From contig JALGPY010000012.1 of the NCBI GenBank assembly GCA_023055425.1, positions 13,761,922-13,825,921 on the forward strand: DNA of 64,000 nucleotides, written 5' to 3'. This stretch comes from Linanthus parryae. Taxonomy: Eukaryota; Streptophyta; Magnoliopsida; Ericales; Polemoniaceae. Position 1 is the first letter of the stretch; every line of letters begins with the position of its first letter. A program made the position numbers and the translations under genes. Under the pieces are notes generated by a model that saw only the letters and a program-made list of their open reading frames with translations, had not been told where the DNA came from and made no database searches. Shown in pieces: positions 11,154-23,871 of the stretch.

Positions 11154-14100
11154 ATGGATCGAAGTTGGATTGGTTTAAATGATAAATGGTGTCAGGAATA
11201 TGTTGATGGAGTGTCTGATTTCATTTCGGTTGCGAGTCGGCACAATGATGAAAGGAATATAATATGTTGTCCGTTTTCTAGCTGCAATAATGTTTACTAT
11301 TTACCGGTTAACGTTGTAAGAGGACATTTGCATGCAAATGGTATGCTTGTAGATTACAGAAAGTGGGTTTTTCATGGGGAAGATTACGGTTTACGTACGC
11401 TTGATGTGAATGATACGAGGGATGTTGTAGACGACATTCCTGAGACACGTCTTGACGTTGAGGGTTTGATAGGTAACTTACAAGAGGGACTGCTTACTGG
11501 TAATCATGGGGATGCTATATCATCCGATGAACCAAATGCAGAAATCGGGGAGGGTGACAAATTTGCTAGGTTGTTAAGCGATGCTCAATGTGAGGCTTAT
11601 CCGGGTTGTCAAAACTTCTCTAAGTTGTCCCTTATAATAAGGTTGCTACATATCAAGACGTTATGTAAATGGAGTAATAAATCAGTGAACATGGCATTGG
11701 ATTTGATTAGAGAGTTAGTGCCTCCCGGTCACACTCTACCAAAATCCTTTTATGAAGCTAAAACTGTTTTACGAGAACTTGGTCTTGGCTATGTTAACAT
11801 CCATGCATGTCCAAACAATTGTGCTTTTTATTGGAAAGAAAATGAAAATTTGGATCACTGTCCCAATCCTGATTGTAAAGAACCTAGATGGAAGGAAAGT
11901 AAGAATACAAATGGAAAGAGAATTCCTTGAAAGGTTCTTAGGTATTTTCCTCTGAAACCCAGGCTTCAGAAACTATTCATGTCAAAAACTGTTGCCAAGG
12001 ATATGCGATGGCACAAGGAGCAGCGTGTCCAAGACAGCAATGTCATTGGACACCCTGCTTATGCTAAGCAATGGCAAGATTTTGACAAAGAACATGAATG
12101 GTTTGCTGAAGATCCTCGTAATATTCGATTGGGATTATCCAGTGATGGATTTAACCCTTTCAGTAATATGAGTAGCACATATAGTATGTGGCCTGTAGCT
12201 CTTATTGTATACAACGTAGGTCCTACGCAAGTTATGAAAGATCCATTTATTATGATGTCGTTATTAATTCCTGGCCCTAAATCACCGGGAAATGACATCG
12301 ATATTTACTTGCGTCCATTAATTGATGATCTCAAAGAGTTTTGGGAACATGGGGTTGAAACTTACGATGCTTATTCCGGTGAAACATTTAAGCTGCATGC
12401 TGCACTCATGTGGACAATTAACGACTTCCCTGCATATGGTATGTTGTTCGGATGGAGTATAAAAGGGAAACTAGCGTGTCCTCAGTGTAACAAAGAAACT
12501 CATCATATAAGATTAAAGTACAGTAAGAAACAGGCATATATGGGTCATCGTCGGTTCTTACCACTCAATCATCCTTGGCGTCGCAATAAAAGATTTAATG
12601 GTAAATCTGAGCATAAACCAAAGCCGAAGGAGTTATCGGGGGATGATGTTCTTTATCAGTTGAAGTTACTTCCTGCACATTTAAAGTTCGGAAAGACTTT
12701 AAATAAGAAGGGAAAGACTTCAACTAGTAAGAAGAGAAAGCGTAGTGAGCCCGAATTAAACTGGACGAAAAAAAGTATATTTTTTGAATTAAGTTATTGG
12801 CGGTCACATCAACTCAGACATAACTTGGATGTCATGCACGTAGAGAAAAATGTTTGTGAGAGCGTGATTGGTACTTTGATGAATATTGAAGGTAAAACGA
12901 AAGATCATCTTAATTCGCGTCTGGATTTGGAGGATCTGCGTATTAGGAAAGATCTACGGGTACAACCGGATGGTGTTATTCCTCCAGCACCCTATAGTCT
13001 GGATGCTGCTGGAAGGAAAAACATGTGTGAATGGTTAAAATCCATTAGATTTCCTGACGGCTATGCTTCGAATATATCTCGTTGTGTCAGTAGCAACGAT
13101 AACAAGATAATTGGCATGAAAAGCCATGATTATCATGTACTGTTACAACGGTTTCTCCCCCTTGCTATACGTGGGAACTTGAGCAAACAAGTTTGCGAAG
13201 CATTAACTGAACTGAGTATGTTCTTTAAAGAGCTGTCTTCTAGAACTTTGACGGTCGAGTGCTTGGAGAGATTAGAAAGGGATATTGTGGTCATACTTTG
13301 TAAGTTGGAGTTGATATTTCCTCCTTCTTTCTGGGATGTTATGATTCACTTGCCAATCCACCTTCCTCGAGAGGCAATGTATGGGGGTCCAGTTCAATAT
13401 CGCTGGATGTATCCCATTGAAAGGTAACTTTTATTGATAGGTTTGCGGTTTTTAAATGTTATAATCTGCCACCAAATTCATTTATGATTATCGTTTGTAT
13501 CTTTACCTGAACAGATTCCTTTACACACTCAAACAATATGTTAGAAATAAAGCTCGACCCGAAGGTTAAATTGCCGAGGCCTACATCGACAATGAATGTC
13601 TAAATTTTTGTTCGATGTATCTCCACGGTGTTGAAACAAGATATAATCGGGAAGATAGAAACCTAGAAGCAGTTAATTGCAGGAAAGGAAATACATTGTC
13701 TGTATTTTCTCGTCCTGCTCGGCCTTTGAATGCCTTGCAAAATGAAATGATGTCACCTGCAGAATATGATCAAGTCAGGTGGTTTGTTTTACACAACTGC
13801 AAAGAAATTGATCCGTATTTAGAGTAAGTCTTTTTTTGGTACTTATATTCGTTTCTGAAAACATCAATCTATTGTTAAAAAAAACATCAATCTATTGTTC
13901 AAAAAATTGACAATTGAATGTGGTCACAGTAAGCATCGTGAAGAAATCAAGTTGAGCGACTCCACAAATGTGGAGCAAAGACATGAGAATGAGTTTGCTG
14001 GTTGGTTTAAGAAGCTTGTAAGACATCTTGCCTAATACCAATCGTTATTGTTTGTTGGAATTTGTAGTGAATAGGTTCTGAAATGTTTTCTCGTTTACCC

Positions 14101-14882
14101 AGATGGTTCAAAAGCGCATAGACAAGTCTGCAGAGGCAACTGATGACTTGTATCGCTTGCATGTGGCCCTGATAAACGCATTAACCGGTACACAGGATGT
14201 GTTGTTAATGGAATGAGGTTCCACACTGCTGCACGCGATGAAAATCGCGTGACACAGAACTCTGGAGTTCTTGTCCGAGCCGACCATAAGGGCAAATAAA
14301 TAGATTTTTATGGTGTTTTAACAGATATCATTGAGCTAAGTTATTTGGGTGGGAATCGTGTATTTATCTTCAAGTGCAATTGGTTTAATACAGGAGACAC
14401 TAAGACAGGGATTAAGAAAGATAAAGTACTTCACAAGCATTTACATAAGTCGTTCATGGTACAAAAAGGATCCTTATATACTAACGTCGCAGGCTCAACA
14501 AGTATTCTATGTCCGTGATGTTATTCTCGGTAAAAACTACAGGATAGTTCAAAAAATACAACCTAGAAATTTGCATGACATACCAGAACTTGCAGAAGAA
14601 ACAAGTAACCATCAGGGCAAAGAATTTTTTGTTGACGACGCATATCAACAACCATTTAATGCTGGAATTAATGATATGTTTGAAGTTGATGATGAAGTTG
14701 ATATTAATGAAACCGTTGACGAAGATACAACAGACGATGACTATGAAAGTGACGAAGAACAGAGTTCTGGTGACGACGATTACCAAAGTTCGGGCGACTG
14801 CAGCGATGGTAGTCACCGATATGATGATGGTGATGCTGACGATGACGACGACGACGATACAGATTTGGGAGATGACAATTAA
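11154..14882 (+). pseudogene. TNP2-like CACTA transposase
   Basis: The ATG at 11154 follows an acceptor. The N-terminal transposase-associated domain reads MDRSWIG...CCPFSSCNN...GHLHANGM. The central TNP2/Transposase_21 domain includes RLGLSSDGFNPF, YSMWPVALIVYN and LRHNLDVMHVEKN, all hallmarks of plant TNP2. Exon junctions are visible at 13423/13515 and 13819-14100. The C-terminus (SWYKKDPYILTSQAQQVFYV, then KIQPRNLHDIPE) ends in a Glu/Asp-rich tail. Breaks: in-frame TGA at 11928-11930 (probably CGA to TGA), TAA at 13567-13569, a frameshift near 14145, TAA at 14297-14299, and a frameshift near 14430. The first 750 codons carry only two point stops, so decay looks recent. The protein would catalyse excision together with the TNPA-like product. 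Confidence 0.92.
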
Positions 14883-15097
14883 TTGGATTTTTCAGATATA
14901 CTTGCGCTTGACTTCTCATGCTGAATTAATAATTTATTCGTCTTAGCTATTTCATCATTTTTTTTCATGATTAAAACATTAATGTCGTTATCTGTGTTGG
15001 TTTGGAACTGCATAGATATTGATACTTGTTGAGATGAATAATACGTTAACGTTGCTTGGACTGTTTGTACTCTTTATTTTGTACTTGACTCTAGGCT

Positions 15098-17218
15098 ATG
15101 GAGACATTTGGAAAGGTACGTCGATCGCTCCGGTTAACTCCATCCAAGTCCACCAACGGCATAAGTGGACTGGTTACTGCTCAAAAGAAGATTAAGGTGG
15201 AGGTAAGGCTCATAATATTTACTTCTGTATGTATAACGTAAACATTTTTTCGAGACTCCTTCGTTTTCTTTATTTCGATATCTGTGTTTTTAGTTGTTTA
15301 ACTTGTAGTTAAGTACAACAGTTGTATAAGTATGTTGCGGTGTCGTCACTTATGTCTCTATTTTCCTGTACACAGAATACAGCCCGGGCCAGTGGTACAA
15401 GGAAATGTTCTACAGTCACGAGTACTAGGTCACCGACTACTACCCGACAGGAGTCATCGAATCCCACTGACAGCGGAGTGTTGGGAGAAAACATCATCGA
15501 CTGCAACGCCAAGGGTATAAATTTCTAATTTTGTCGTTCACATTTCATTTCTTCATTACTCGTAACTCTTAACGTAAGTTGTTGAGATGAATATGTGCAT
15601 TATTCTGTAGGGTCTACGGGTTCACAATTGCAGAAAAAAAGCAACAACTCCGTTCGACTCCCACAAGGATGGTTGGCTGCGAATGCTGATAAGCTTGGTA
15701 TTGTTCTCTTAAGTCCCTCATTTGTAATTACACACATTCATTTTTGCTTGTTCGTCGATTCCTACTCTGATTTGCATTATGTTTACGCAGGATTGTCCTC
15801 CGGGAAAAACCAAAATAACAAGAAAAATGCGCAAAAGTCAGTTACCTCTCAAACCCAGCCGACAACCATGGGAATGGAGCCCGACAATGCAGCTGTGACT
15901 CAGGCTGGCCCCGTTTCCCAATCAGCAAGTCAGTGCGTATCCACAAGAAGTACACCAATTACGAAAAAAAACCAGTGTTGCAGTGGAACATGTTCTGAAC
16001 CAGTCAAGTACTACTGTCGGCAGGACACAGAAAAACCAGGTTGATAATGATGTTGTGGTACGTAGCTATTTAAGTTAGACGTAACAGAGCTAGTCAAAGT
16101 GAATTTCAACTGTATGTTCTTATGTTTGTGTGTGTACACTACATACAGAACATATAATCTCAAAGTCGTATAAGAAGATCCCCTAGATTGACTCCCAACA
16201 GGAATATCACCACTCAAACAATTCAAGACCCTACTTCTGACCGAAGGGAACAGCGTAATCTCAACAATTCAACCGGTACCGTGGGAGTGGCAGACGGAAA
16301 TGTAACTGAACGTAATGAGGTAGCTACAGATGCAGTTTAATCGTGATGGTTCATGTTTCAATAACTTGTGTATGTTTATGAACAACCAATTGCGCTTTAC
16401 GTGATGGGACAGGATGTTCGCAAAAGGAAAGCTGTTCGACTCTCACCTCGTAGCCTGATTACTAGACTAGCTGCAACAGATGTGGTTGCTGATCCTGTCA
16501 TACGAGAAAGAATCTCTGTGGAGCGTAACTCAGTCAACCCCGGTAAAAGTATCCCTTTTTGTACCTGTAGCCAATTCCTTGTGATTTAAAGCCACCGCGA
16601 TTTTAAATTACTTGTACTTATTGTAATTAATGCAGGATCACAAACCAGGAAAAAGGCGCGGAAGAACTCTGTTGCAACTACTCAAGTTGAAACTGAGGAT
16701 GTCCATGACAGTGATGCGGTACTATTGGTGATATCCGCAACTAATTTTGGCTTCATTGGCATTCTTTGCACTGTAATTAGCTTGTCAAACTCTGTGATGC
16801 AGGTTGCGACACATGATGTTAGCGCAACAGATGTGGTTGCTGATTCTATTATACGTGAAAGATCCTCCGTGGAGCGTAATGCAGTCAACCCCGGTACAAA
16901 TATCTCGTACTAAACCTGTAGATAGATCGTTGTGTTATAAATCCATCACGATTTCACTACTTGTAGTTATTGTAATAAATGCAGGATCACAAAACAGTGG
17001 ACAGGCTCGGAAGAACGTTGTTGCGAGTGCTCGATTGGAAACTGAAAATGTCCATGACAGTGATACGGTACTATTGATGATATATGGGTTTATTTTTCGC
17101 TTAATTGGCATTTCTATGCGCTTTAATTATGTTGTGGACATCTATGATATCGATGCAGTTTACGGTACATGATGTTGGGACAGCAGATGTGGTTGCTAAT
17201 TCTGTTAGACGAGAACGA
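15098..17218 (+). pseudogene. TNPA-like gene, 5' exons with duplicated exon block
   Basis: The first exon (15098-15202) starts METFGKVRRSLRL and ends at GTAAGG; the next (about 15376-15513) continues in frame with NTARASGTRKCSTV. Further small exons are rich in Ser, Thr, Asn and basic residues, with no enzyme motif. From about 16410 a pair of exons is repeated at roughly 350-bp spacing: one contains ADVVADxxIRERxSVERN, the other QxRKxARKNSVAT...VHDSDxV. Copies lie at about 16410-16720 and 16800-17070, and a third begins near 17160. The Angela element inserted in the third copy. The protein is expected to bind CACTA subterminal repeats; this N-terminal part is the usual variable region. Confidence 0.65.
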
Positions 17219-18780
17219 TGTAGGGTTTTGATTCATGGATTGCACAACGGAAGCATAAACAAACATAAAACCATGCAAAACCCTCCAAGGATCACAAGTC
17301 AAGAGACATAACGATGGTAAGGGTTAGAAATCATGAACACACCTTTGGGTTCTCCTTGATGACTTCAAACGCGAATAGTGTCACGTCTCTACGGTTGATC
17401 CACGCCTAGAGGTGAGATCTAGATCCTCCAAATCCATGTGCTAGCTAGGAAGAATGGAGGAGGAAGAAGGAATAGCCAACAATGGAGTGCCAAGAGGTGG
17501 GGCGGCTCCCTTTGGCCGACGGGTAGGGGGCGGCGGTCCCAAAGGGTTTCGGCCCTCTATGGGACTTGCTCTCTCCTTGCTTTGTTCTCTCCTTACTTCT
17601 ATCAAATAGATGTGTATGTGTGTAGAGAGAAAAATAAGCTAGGAGTGTTCTTTATATAGTCCAACAACTCCTTGTCCTACTACATAAAGAACCCCTCATA
17701 ATCCTACTCAAGTTCGGATTAGTCCCTTTTGCAAAATAGTCCTTATCATGTCAATACATGGATTAGTTTTATTTGCAAATTAATCCTAATCATGTCTCTA
17801 CATGAATTAGGCCACCTTGGCAAATCCTAATCATGTCTATACATGGATTAGTCCAACTTGCATATTAGTCCTACTAAGTTAGCAAGTTGTTGCGATTTGA
17901 TCATTTTAATTAATTAATCATATTAATTAATTATTTCCCATGTCTAGTTCACCCCTATATGGCGTGTGACCCCATAGGTTCTATTTAGTTGGTAGTAACT
18001 ATTTACCAATATGGAGCGGCCTCTAGCAAGACATCCATTCTAGCCAACAAATAGAATAGTCATCATGACAAACCTTGTGCAAGTAATTGTCTCATCCCTT
18101 TGTCCCAATATCCGGATTGGACACGAGACATACAAGTCACACTCGTATATCCAATCCATAGTTTCTCGATCCTGGGAATAGCCTTATTCGTGCAAATAAC
18201 ATCAATATCCCATATTGATTTATTTGAGTCTGGCCAGACATTTTATAAGCACTATCCCTCGAGTGGCCTAGGATATTTGCTCCCGTTATGTGGGAGGGAC
18301 AAATTCTATCTACGTCCACTACGATTTCTAAGCTTTCTTCTTATTGTATCCGGTACACGCCTTTATAACTACCCAGTTACGGTGTAGCGTTTAACGCTAC
18401 CAAGATCACAATAATCCACAACTAGATAATCTAGTGACTTCAAGTCTAAGGATGACAATACCGTTGCACCGCGAGAAGCGCTTGTGACTTAACATAACAT
18501 GTATGTAGCCTTCTCGGAGATTGGTCAATCCAGTATGCCATTACTCCTAATGCATACTCATGTGTTGGATCATGATATCTCCATATCAATCCAACCCCAT
18601 ACTAGTCTATAGATGATTGTCCTATTAATCATTTATAATTGACTAGGGATATTTAAGAATATAACACTTATATTCTAAGGACTTCATTCATGTTAACATA
18701 TCTCCATATCGATAACATAATGAATCGTAAATCCATAAATGTCACAATTAATTGATTGCCTCTAGGGCACAATTCCAACA
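17219..18780 (-). repeat. Angela-like 3' LTR (left copy)
   Basis: TG...CA boundaries, matching 23872-25432 almost base for base. A 95-codon open frame on the plus strand (18100-18387) is kept in both LTR copies but resembles no known protein. Confidence 0.95.
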
Positions 18781-21700
18781 GTCTCCCACTTGCACTAGAG
18801 TCAATCTCCTGCATCATATGCCTATTGGTCTAGCGTTGCCCTCCACGCTTCCGCTGCGTTGGGGCGAGACATATGTTGGTACCTTGCAAATATTCACATC
18901 TCCTCCATCAACGATTTGATTGAGATTGAATATTATGAGTAAATGCATCTTATGCATTAATTTACTCAGTCCTCTATGTTAGAATCAGTGACTGAATCTT
19001 GCCTGGAACCTTTCCAGCTCACAGTCGCTCCCACTAAGGCAAAACCCAAAACTTGACTTATAATCTGAAATCTTCTTTGTCAGATTTGAAGTTCGCATCA
19101 CTGTAACCCCTTACAGCAAACTCTTCATATTATCTATTTATCAATAATTCATCCTTAGTGCTTCTCAAGTACTAAAGGATAATCTTGATATTTTATCCAG
19201 TGACTCTCACCCGGATATGACTGGTATCTATGTGTCATGCCCTATGACACATCTTGTCTAGTACATTCCATGGCGTATCTCGTGAATCTAATTCATACGG
19301 TCCATTCCCAATCTAATTGGTAAAACAATTAGCCTTCTAAAGACTAATTCCACGTGACATGGGTAAGAATCAATATTCTTTTCACGTTGAACCATTTCAA
19401 CACCTTTGTCAATTTATGTACTATGACCTAAGCTATACAACCATCTTGATCTACCTCAATAGATCTTCACAAGTTGCTTCGCTTAAGTCTACCATTAGGA
19501 AGTCAACTCCCTAGTCAATCTACGTAAGACTGCCAAGTAGGGGCAACATTCCCAATGATTAAGTATGTCTCCACATACAAGACCAGAAAAATAACTGTGC
19601 TCCCACTAACCTTCTTGTAAACACAAGTCTCATCTTCAATTTTGATGGAATCAAACTCCTTTGATTGCATTATCAATTTGAAGAGTCCAACTCCTAGAAG
19701 CTTGATTAAATCTATAAATAGATTGCTACAAGCAAGATGTGAATGGATTTAAGCATCACAATTGGGGAAAGATTTTGTCATAGTCTATACTATGAGCTCA
19801 CATGAAATCCCTTTCCTACCAATTTTCCCTTAAAGGTAATCATATTACCATCCATGTTGGTTTCCTCATAACCCACTTGCACCTTTTAGGTGGTTCCACC
19901 AAAGTCCATACTTTGTTGGTATACATGGATTCCATATCGTATCTCATGGCTCCAAGCCATTTCTGAGAGTATGGCCACACGTGGCCATCTCATAGGTTGT
20001 AGGCTCATCTTGATGAGAAATATATCAGGGGTTATGAGAAATCCTTATTTCTCTAGTCCCTTGACATATCCTACCTGACCTACGAGGTTCTTGTGTTTTC
20101 TGAGTAGGTTGCTCCACAACACCTTGTGATCCTGCTCATGTTCCATCAAAAGGATCAATGTTCTACTGTGGTTCTTGAACTTTTTCAAGTTCTACTGTCC
20201 TCCCACTGTTTCTTTTAGAGACAATCTCTACCTAGAAACACTGTGGTTCGAGAAACAAACGGTTTGTTCTCGATTGGGTTGTAGAAATAATATCCTTTTC
20301 AGGATATCCCACAAAACATTTATCCGACTTGGGTCCAAGTTTATTTGTAAACTCTTTTACATAAACTTCATAACCCCAAATCTTTACGAATGACATACCA
20401 GGACACTTTCCTAGTCCATATCTCATATGGTGTTATTCATATTTCGTTTTTGATGGAACAAGGGTTAAGGGCGAAATTTGCTGTAATTAGAACATAGCCT
20501 CAAAAGTAAACTGGAAGTTCTGTTTGACTCATCATGGACCGAACCGTGTCCTACAAGGTTCGAAATATCCTCTTAGACAGGCCAAACCTTTTTGGCGTGC
20601 TAGGTGGAGCGAGTTTTGGATCATATCCAACACTCCCATAGATTCTTGTCAAACTCTTGGCTCAAGTACTCTCCTCTATGATCCAATCGTAGAGCCCTAA
20701 TACTTTTTCCAAGCTGGTTCTCTACGTCATTCCTGAATACCTTGAACAATTCAAAGGACTCTGATTTGTTTCTTCATAAGATACACAAATCCATATTTCT
20801 CTGATCCCATCAGTAAATATGATGAAGTACTGAAAACCATCTTTAGCATTTGTGCTTAGTGGCCTTCATACATCGATATGTATGATTCCCAAAAGATCAT
20901 ATCTTTGCCTAATAAGTCTTACATGTCTCATATGATTCAATAATCAAATGAGTTCCAGAAGTCCATCCTCATGGAGTTCTAGATATGTATCTCTTATTTA
21001 TGAGGCCTAAGCAATAATCACTAAAGATAAGTGAAGTTCATATCATTATATGCAAACCTCTAGGTATTAATGTTATAGATGAAATTATCATGATCATGGA
21101 TATAGAATCCATTTTAGACAAAATTGCATTACAATAATGCATATCATAATAAATGGAACAACATTTGTCCTTTATTATGATAAGGAGCTTTCTTGTCCAA
21201 ACAAGAAACTATGATAATGGTCCTACTCATGGCTAGGACATGATCGTTTTTGTCTAATTCATGAACAATTTTTTTTAAAGGTAGAAATAATTCCCTACGG
21301 CTTATTCAGCAACCCTTTGCTTCATAGCCCCACGTGTAGGATTATTTCTTCCTTATCCAATTGTCTTTGTCTCTTGAGATCCTCCACATTTCTATAAATG
21401 TGAGATCCTCATCTAGTATCATATACTTATGATGATGAGATAGACACATTGTTTTCTATAACGAAATACCTATATTGGAATTCATAATTCCTTTATTACT
21501 TACTTCCAGGTACTTTGGGCAGCCTCTCTTCCTCTACACCACCTATGGGACTCCAAAGCAACTTGGTTTTAGCAACAGGCTTGCTTTATACCCATGGGGT
21601 CGGCGCAAACATTTGCCCTTACCCATGTTGTTAACCATTAACAGCTTTGCCCATGCCCATTATGAGTGTTTTGTTTAGTGATTTTTCAATCATATTGAGT

Positions 21701-23871
21701 AAATCAACTTTATAACAAAACTATAATTGCATCCAATGCAATTCTCGGTCCACTTGGGTGAATAACCGTTTATTCTTTATCTATCTCATAGATAATGCCC
21801 ATTCACTAATGTTTCAATCATATTGAATTAGCTTATTTGCATAATCCAAAGTGGAGCAACATTTCAAACCTTTCATGTCTAGCTCGTTTTTTTTTTTTTT
21901 TTTTTTTTTTTTTGAAAGAGCTTCTTTTAATGTATGATCATATCATACTTCTCCATGTTTCTCTTCTTGCTTCCAAAGCTCAGAGTTCATGGCAGCTAGC
22001 ATGAGGCAAGTCATAACCAAAGAACCATTCTTTGGTGTTCCTTCCATTAGGTTTTAGTGTGTTTTGGTAGTTGGTAGGAAGAGATCTTTATGTTCTACGA
22101 TGTACAACAGTTTCTCTTTTATTTGAGAACAATTCTCAATTTTATACCAGTCTAGGAAATAGATAGAGTCGCGTTTTATTTGTTTAATGCCATGGGTATT
22201 CAACATAATAGGATTATGCAAAGTTTGTGGCGTATAACTATATTCAACAAGGATTTAAATTGTCAAATATAGCTCCCACTATTTTACTACGGATTAATAA
22301 CCCTCAAGATATTAATGCGGAAAATATCCTTATATTTTCTAGTGGGCCAAGATCCATGTTTCATCTCCTTATGAGCTTGCTTTGGCAAGTCACCCATAAT
22401 TTGACTACTTTAGGTAGGAACAATTCCAATTGCATCCCTTATGAAACTCTTGGTTCAATTGGGCAAATAACTCCTTATTTATCCATCCATATGGATAATC
22501 CCAATTGATTGCCTGTAGGTTTCTTAATCATATTAATAGCCTAGTTGTGTTCAACCTCTTATCTAAACAATTGCACATTGTTACGTGCCATCGCATTCCA
22601 TCATTATGAACCAAGTCTCCCTGCTTTGGCACGCACGAACTTGATAAATAATGATGATCATGAGTGTTTAAATAACGAGAAGGCAAGAACACAATATTTG
22701 TTTTTGAGGGATTTTTAAATTCAATTTTAATTGTTTTGTTGATCAATATCAACTAATCTATCTATTTGAGTTTGGGCTCAACTCCAAATAATAGATCCGG
22801 GTTGTCTAATTATCTTATTATCCTAATTGCATGCATCATCCATACACCAACCACACAATAATAAGACAATAAAGTAAACAACCACAAAACAAAAAATTAA
22901 ACGTGATGTGGATATGGCCTTTTCTAGACTAAGATAATTCCAAGCCAATGGAATCATCTATGAACCCTAAAAGCAAACACATCTCCATGCGTCTTGATCT
23001 TTCGGTCCATCCTTCGTAGTCTTGTGGAATCCTCCATGCTCCATGTTCCATCTTTTGTGGCTCCTTTTGGCTTTGGGCTTCTTTTCTTCAATCTTGGCTA
23101 ACAATCTACTTTATCTAGCACTAGCTAACTTCTATACTAAATAAAATAAATCTCACAAGCTGAGAAAAAAAATGGCACGCAGGCCATAAAACCCTAATTA
23201 ATTATTACAATTAATTGATCAGCTCGCAGGCCGTAAAACCAAACCACAAAATTAAACATCCACATCAAACCACATCCTAAGGCCATATCCAATCACCATG
23301 CAATTTGCACATAAACAGTTAAAATCCAATTTTAACGCGCTTGGTCAATTTTAATTGATTTTAGGATGTTCTAGGGTTAAAACGGTCCATGGGCCCAACA
23401 ATCCAATTGCCCGGGCCCAAAAAGGTGAACCGCAAGGCCCTAGGGCCGGCCGGCCCCTAGCCCACGCGGCTAGGCCGCGGGCTAGGGCTGCCCCGGCCCC
23501 TAGGGCAGCCTTGCTTGGGCGGCAAGCAAGGAGGGGCGGTCCCCTAGGGGGGCCGAACCTCCTTTGGGAGTTGTTTCCAAAACAACTCCCTTGCTTGGTG
23601 CCCAAGTTTGGTTGTTTCCTTGTTTTGGAAGAACTCCTTCTTCCCCAAGGATGCCCAAACCCTAGATCTAAGATCCTAAAATTTCTCAAACTCACCAATT
23701 CATGCATCCAATGCAAAAATTAGATCTTGTTATGATAGATTATTGACAAATTGCATCCCATGCTTGATTTGTCTTGTTTTACGCGATAAACAATCAATTT
23801 AAGGTGTAAAACAACTAAAACGTAACACATAAACCACGTTTATGCTCTACGACCTGTGGCTCTGATACCAC
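18781..23871 (-). pseudogene. Degenerate copia gag-pol interior
   Basis: Read on the minus strand. Integrase remnants occupy about 21000-20400 (IIHIDV, YFIIFTDG), then the copia integrase tail at 20426-20232 (FVKIWGYEVYVK, GPKSDKCFVGYP). RT remnants follow at about 19960-19500: MYTNKVWTLVEPP, IDYDKIF, QASRSW and ETCVYKKVSGS. The stretch that should carry the first catalytic Asp (QMDVKTAFLNG) is missing between the IDYDKIF block and QASRSW. The YVDD box reads YVET. Many stops and frame changes are present throughout. A GC-rich segment near 23390-23570 lies in the leader/gag side. A 25-base T run sits at about 21889-21913. No functional polyprotein is possible. Confidence 0.85.

Noticed and set aside
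18100..18387. 95-codon open frame, also at 24752-25039
   Set aside because: It lies wholly inside both Angela-like LTRs; its preservation follows from LTR identity, and it resembles no protein.
23355..23723. GC-rich overlapping frames on both strands in the Angela interior
   Set aside because: Proline/alanine/arginine composition from GC-rich DNA; no domain, and the region is leader or gag debris.
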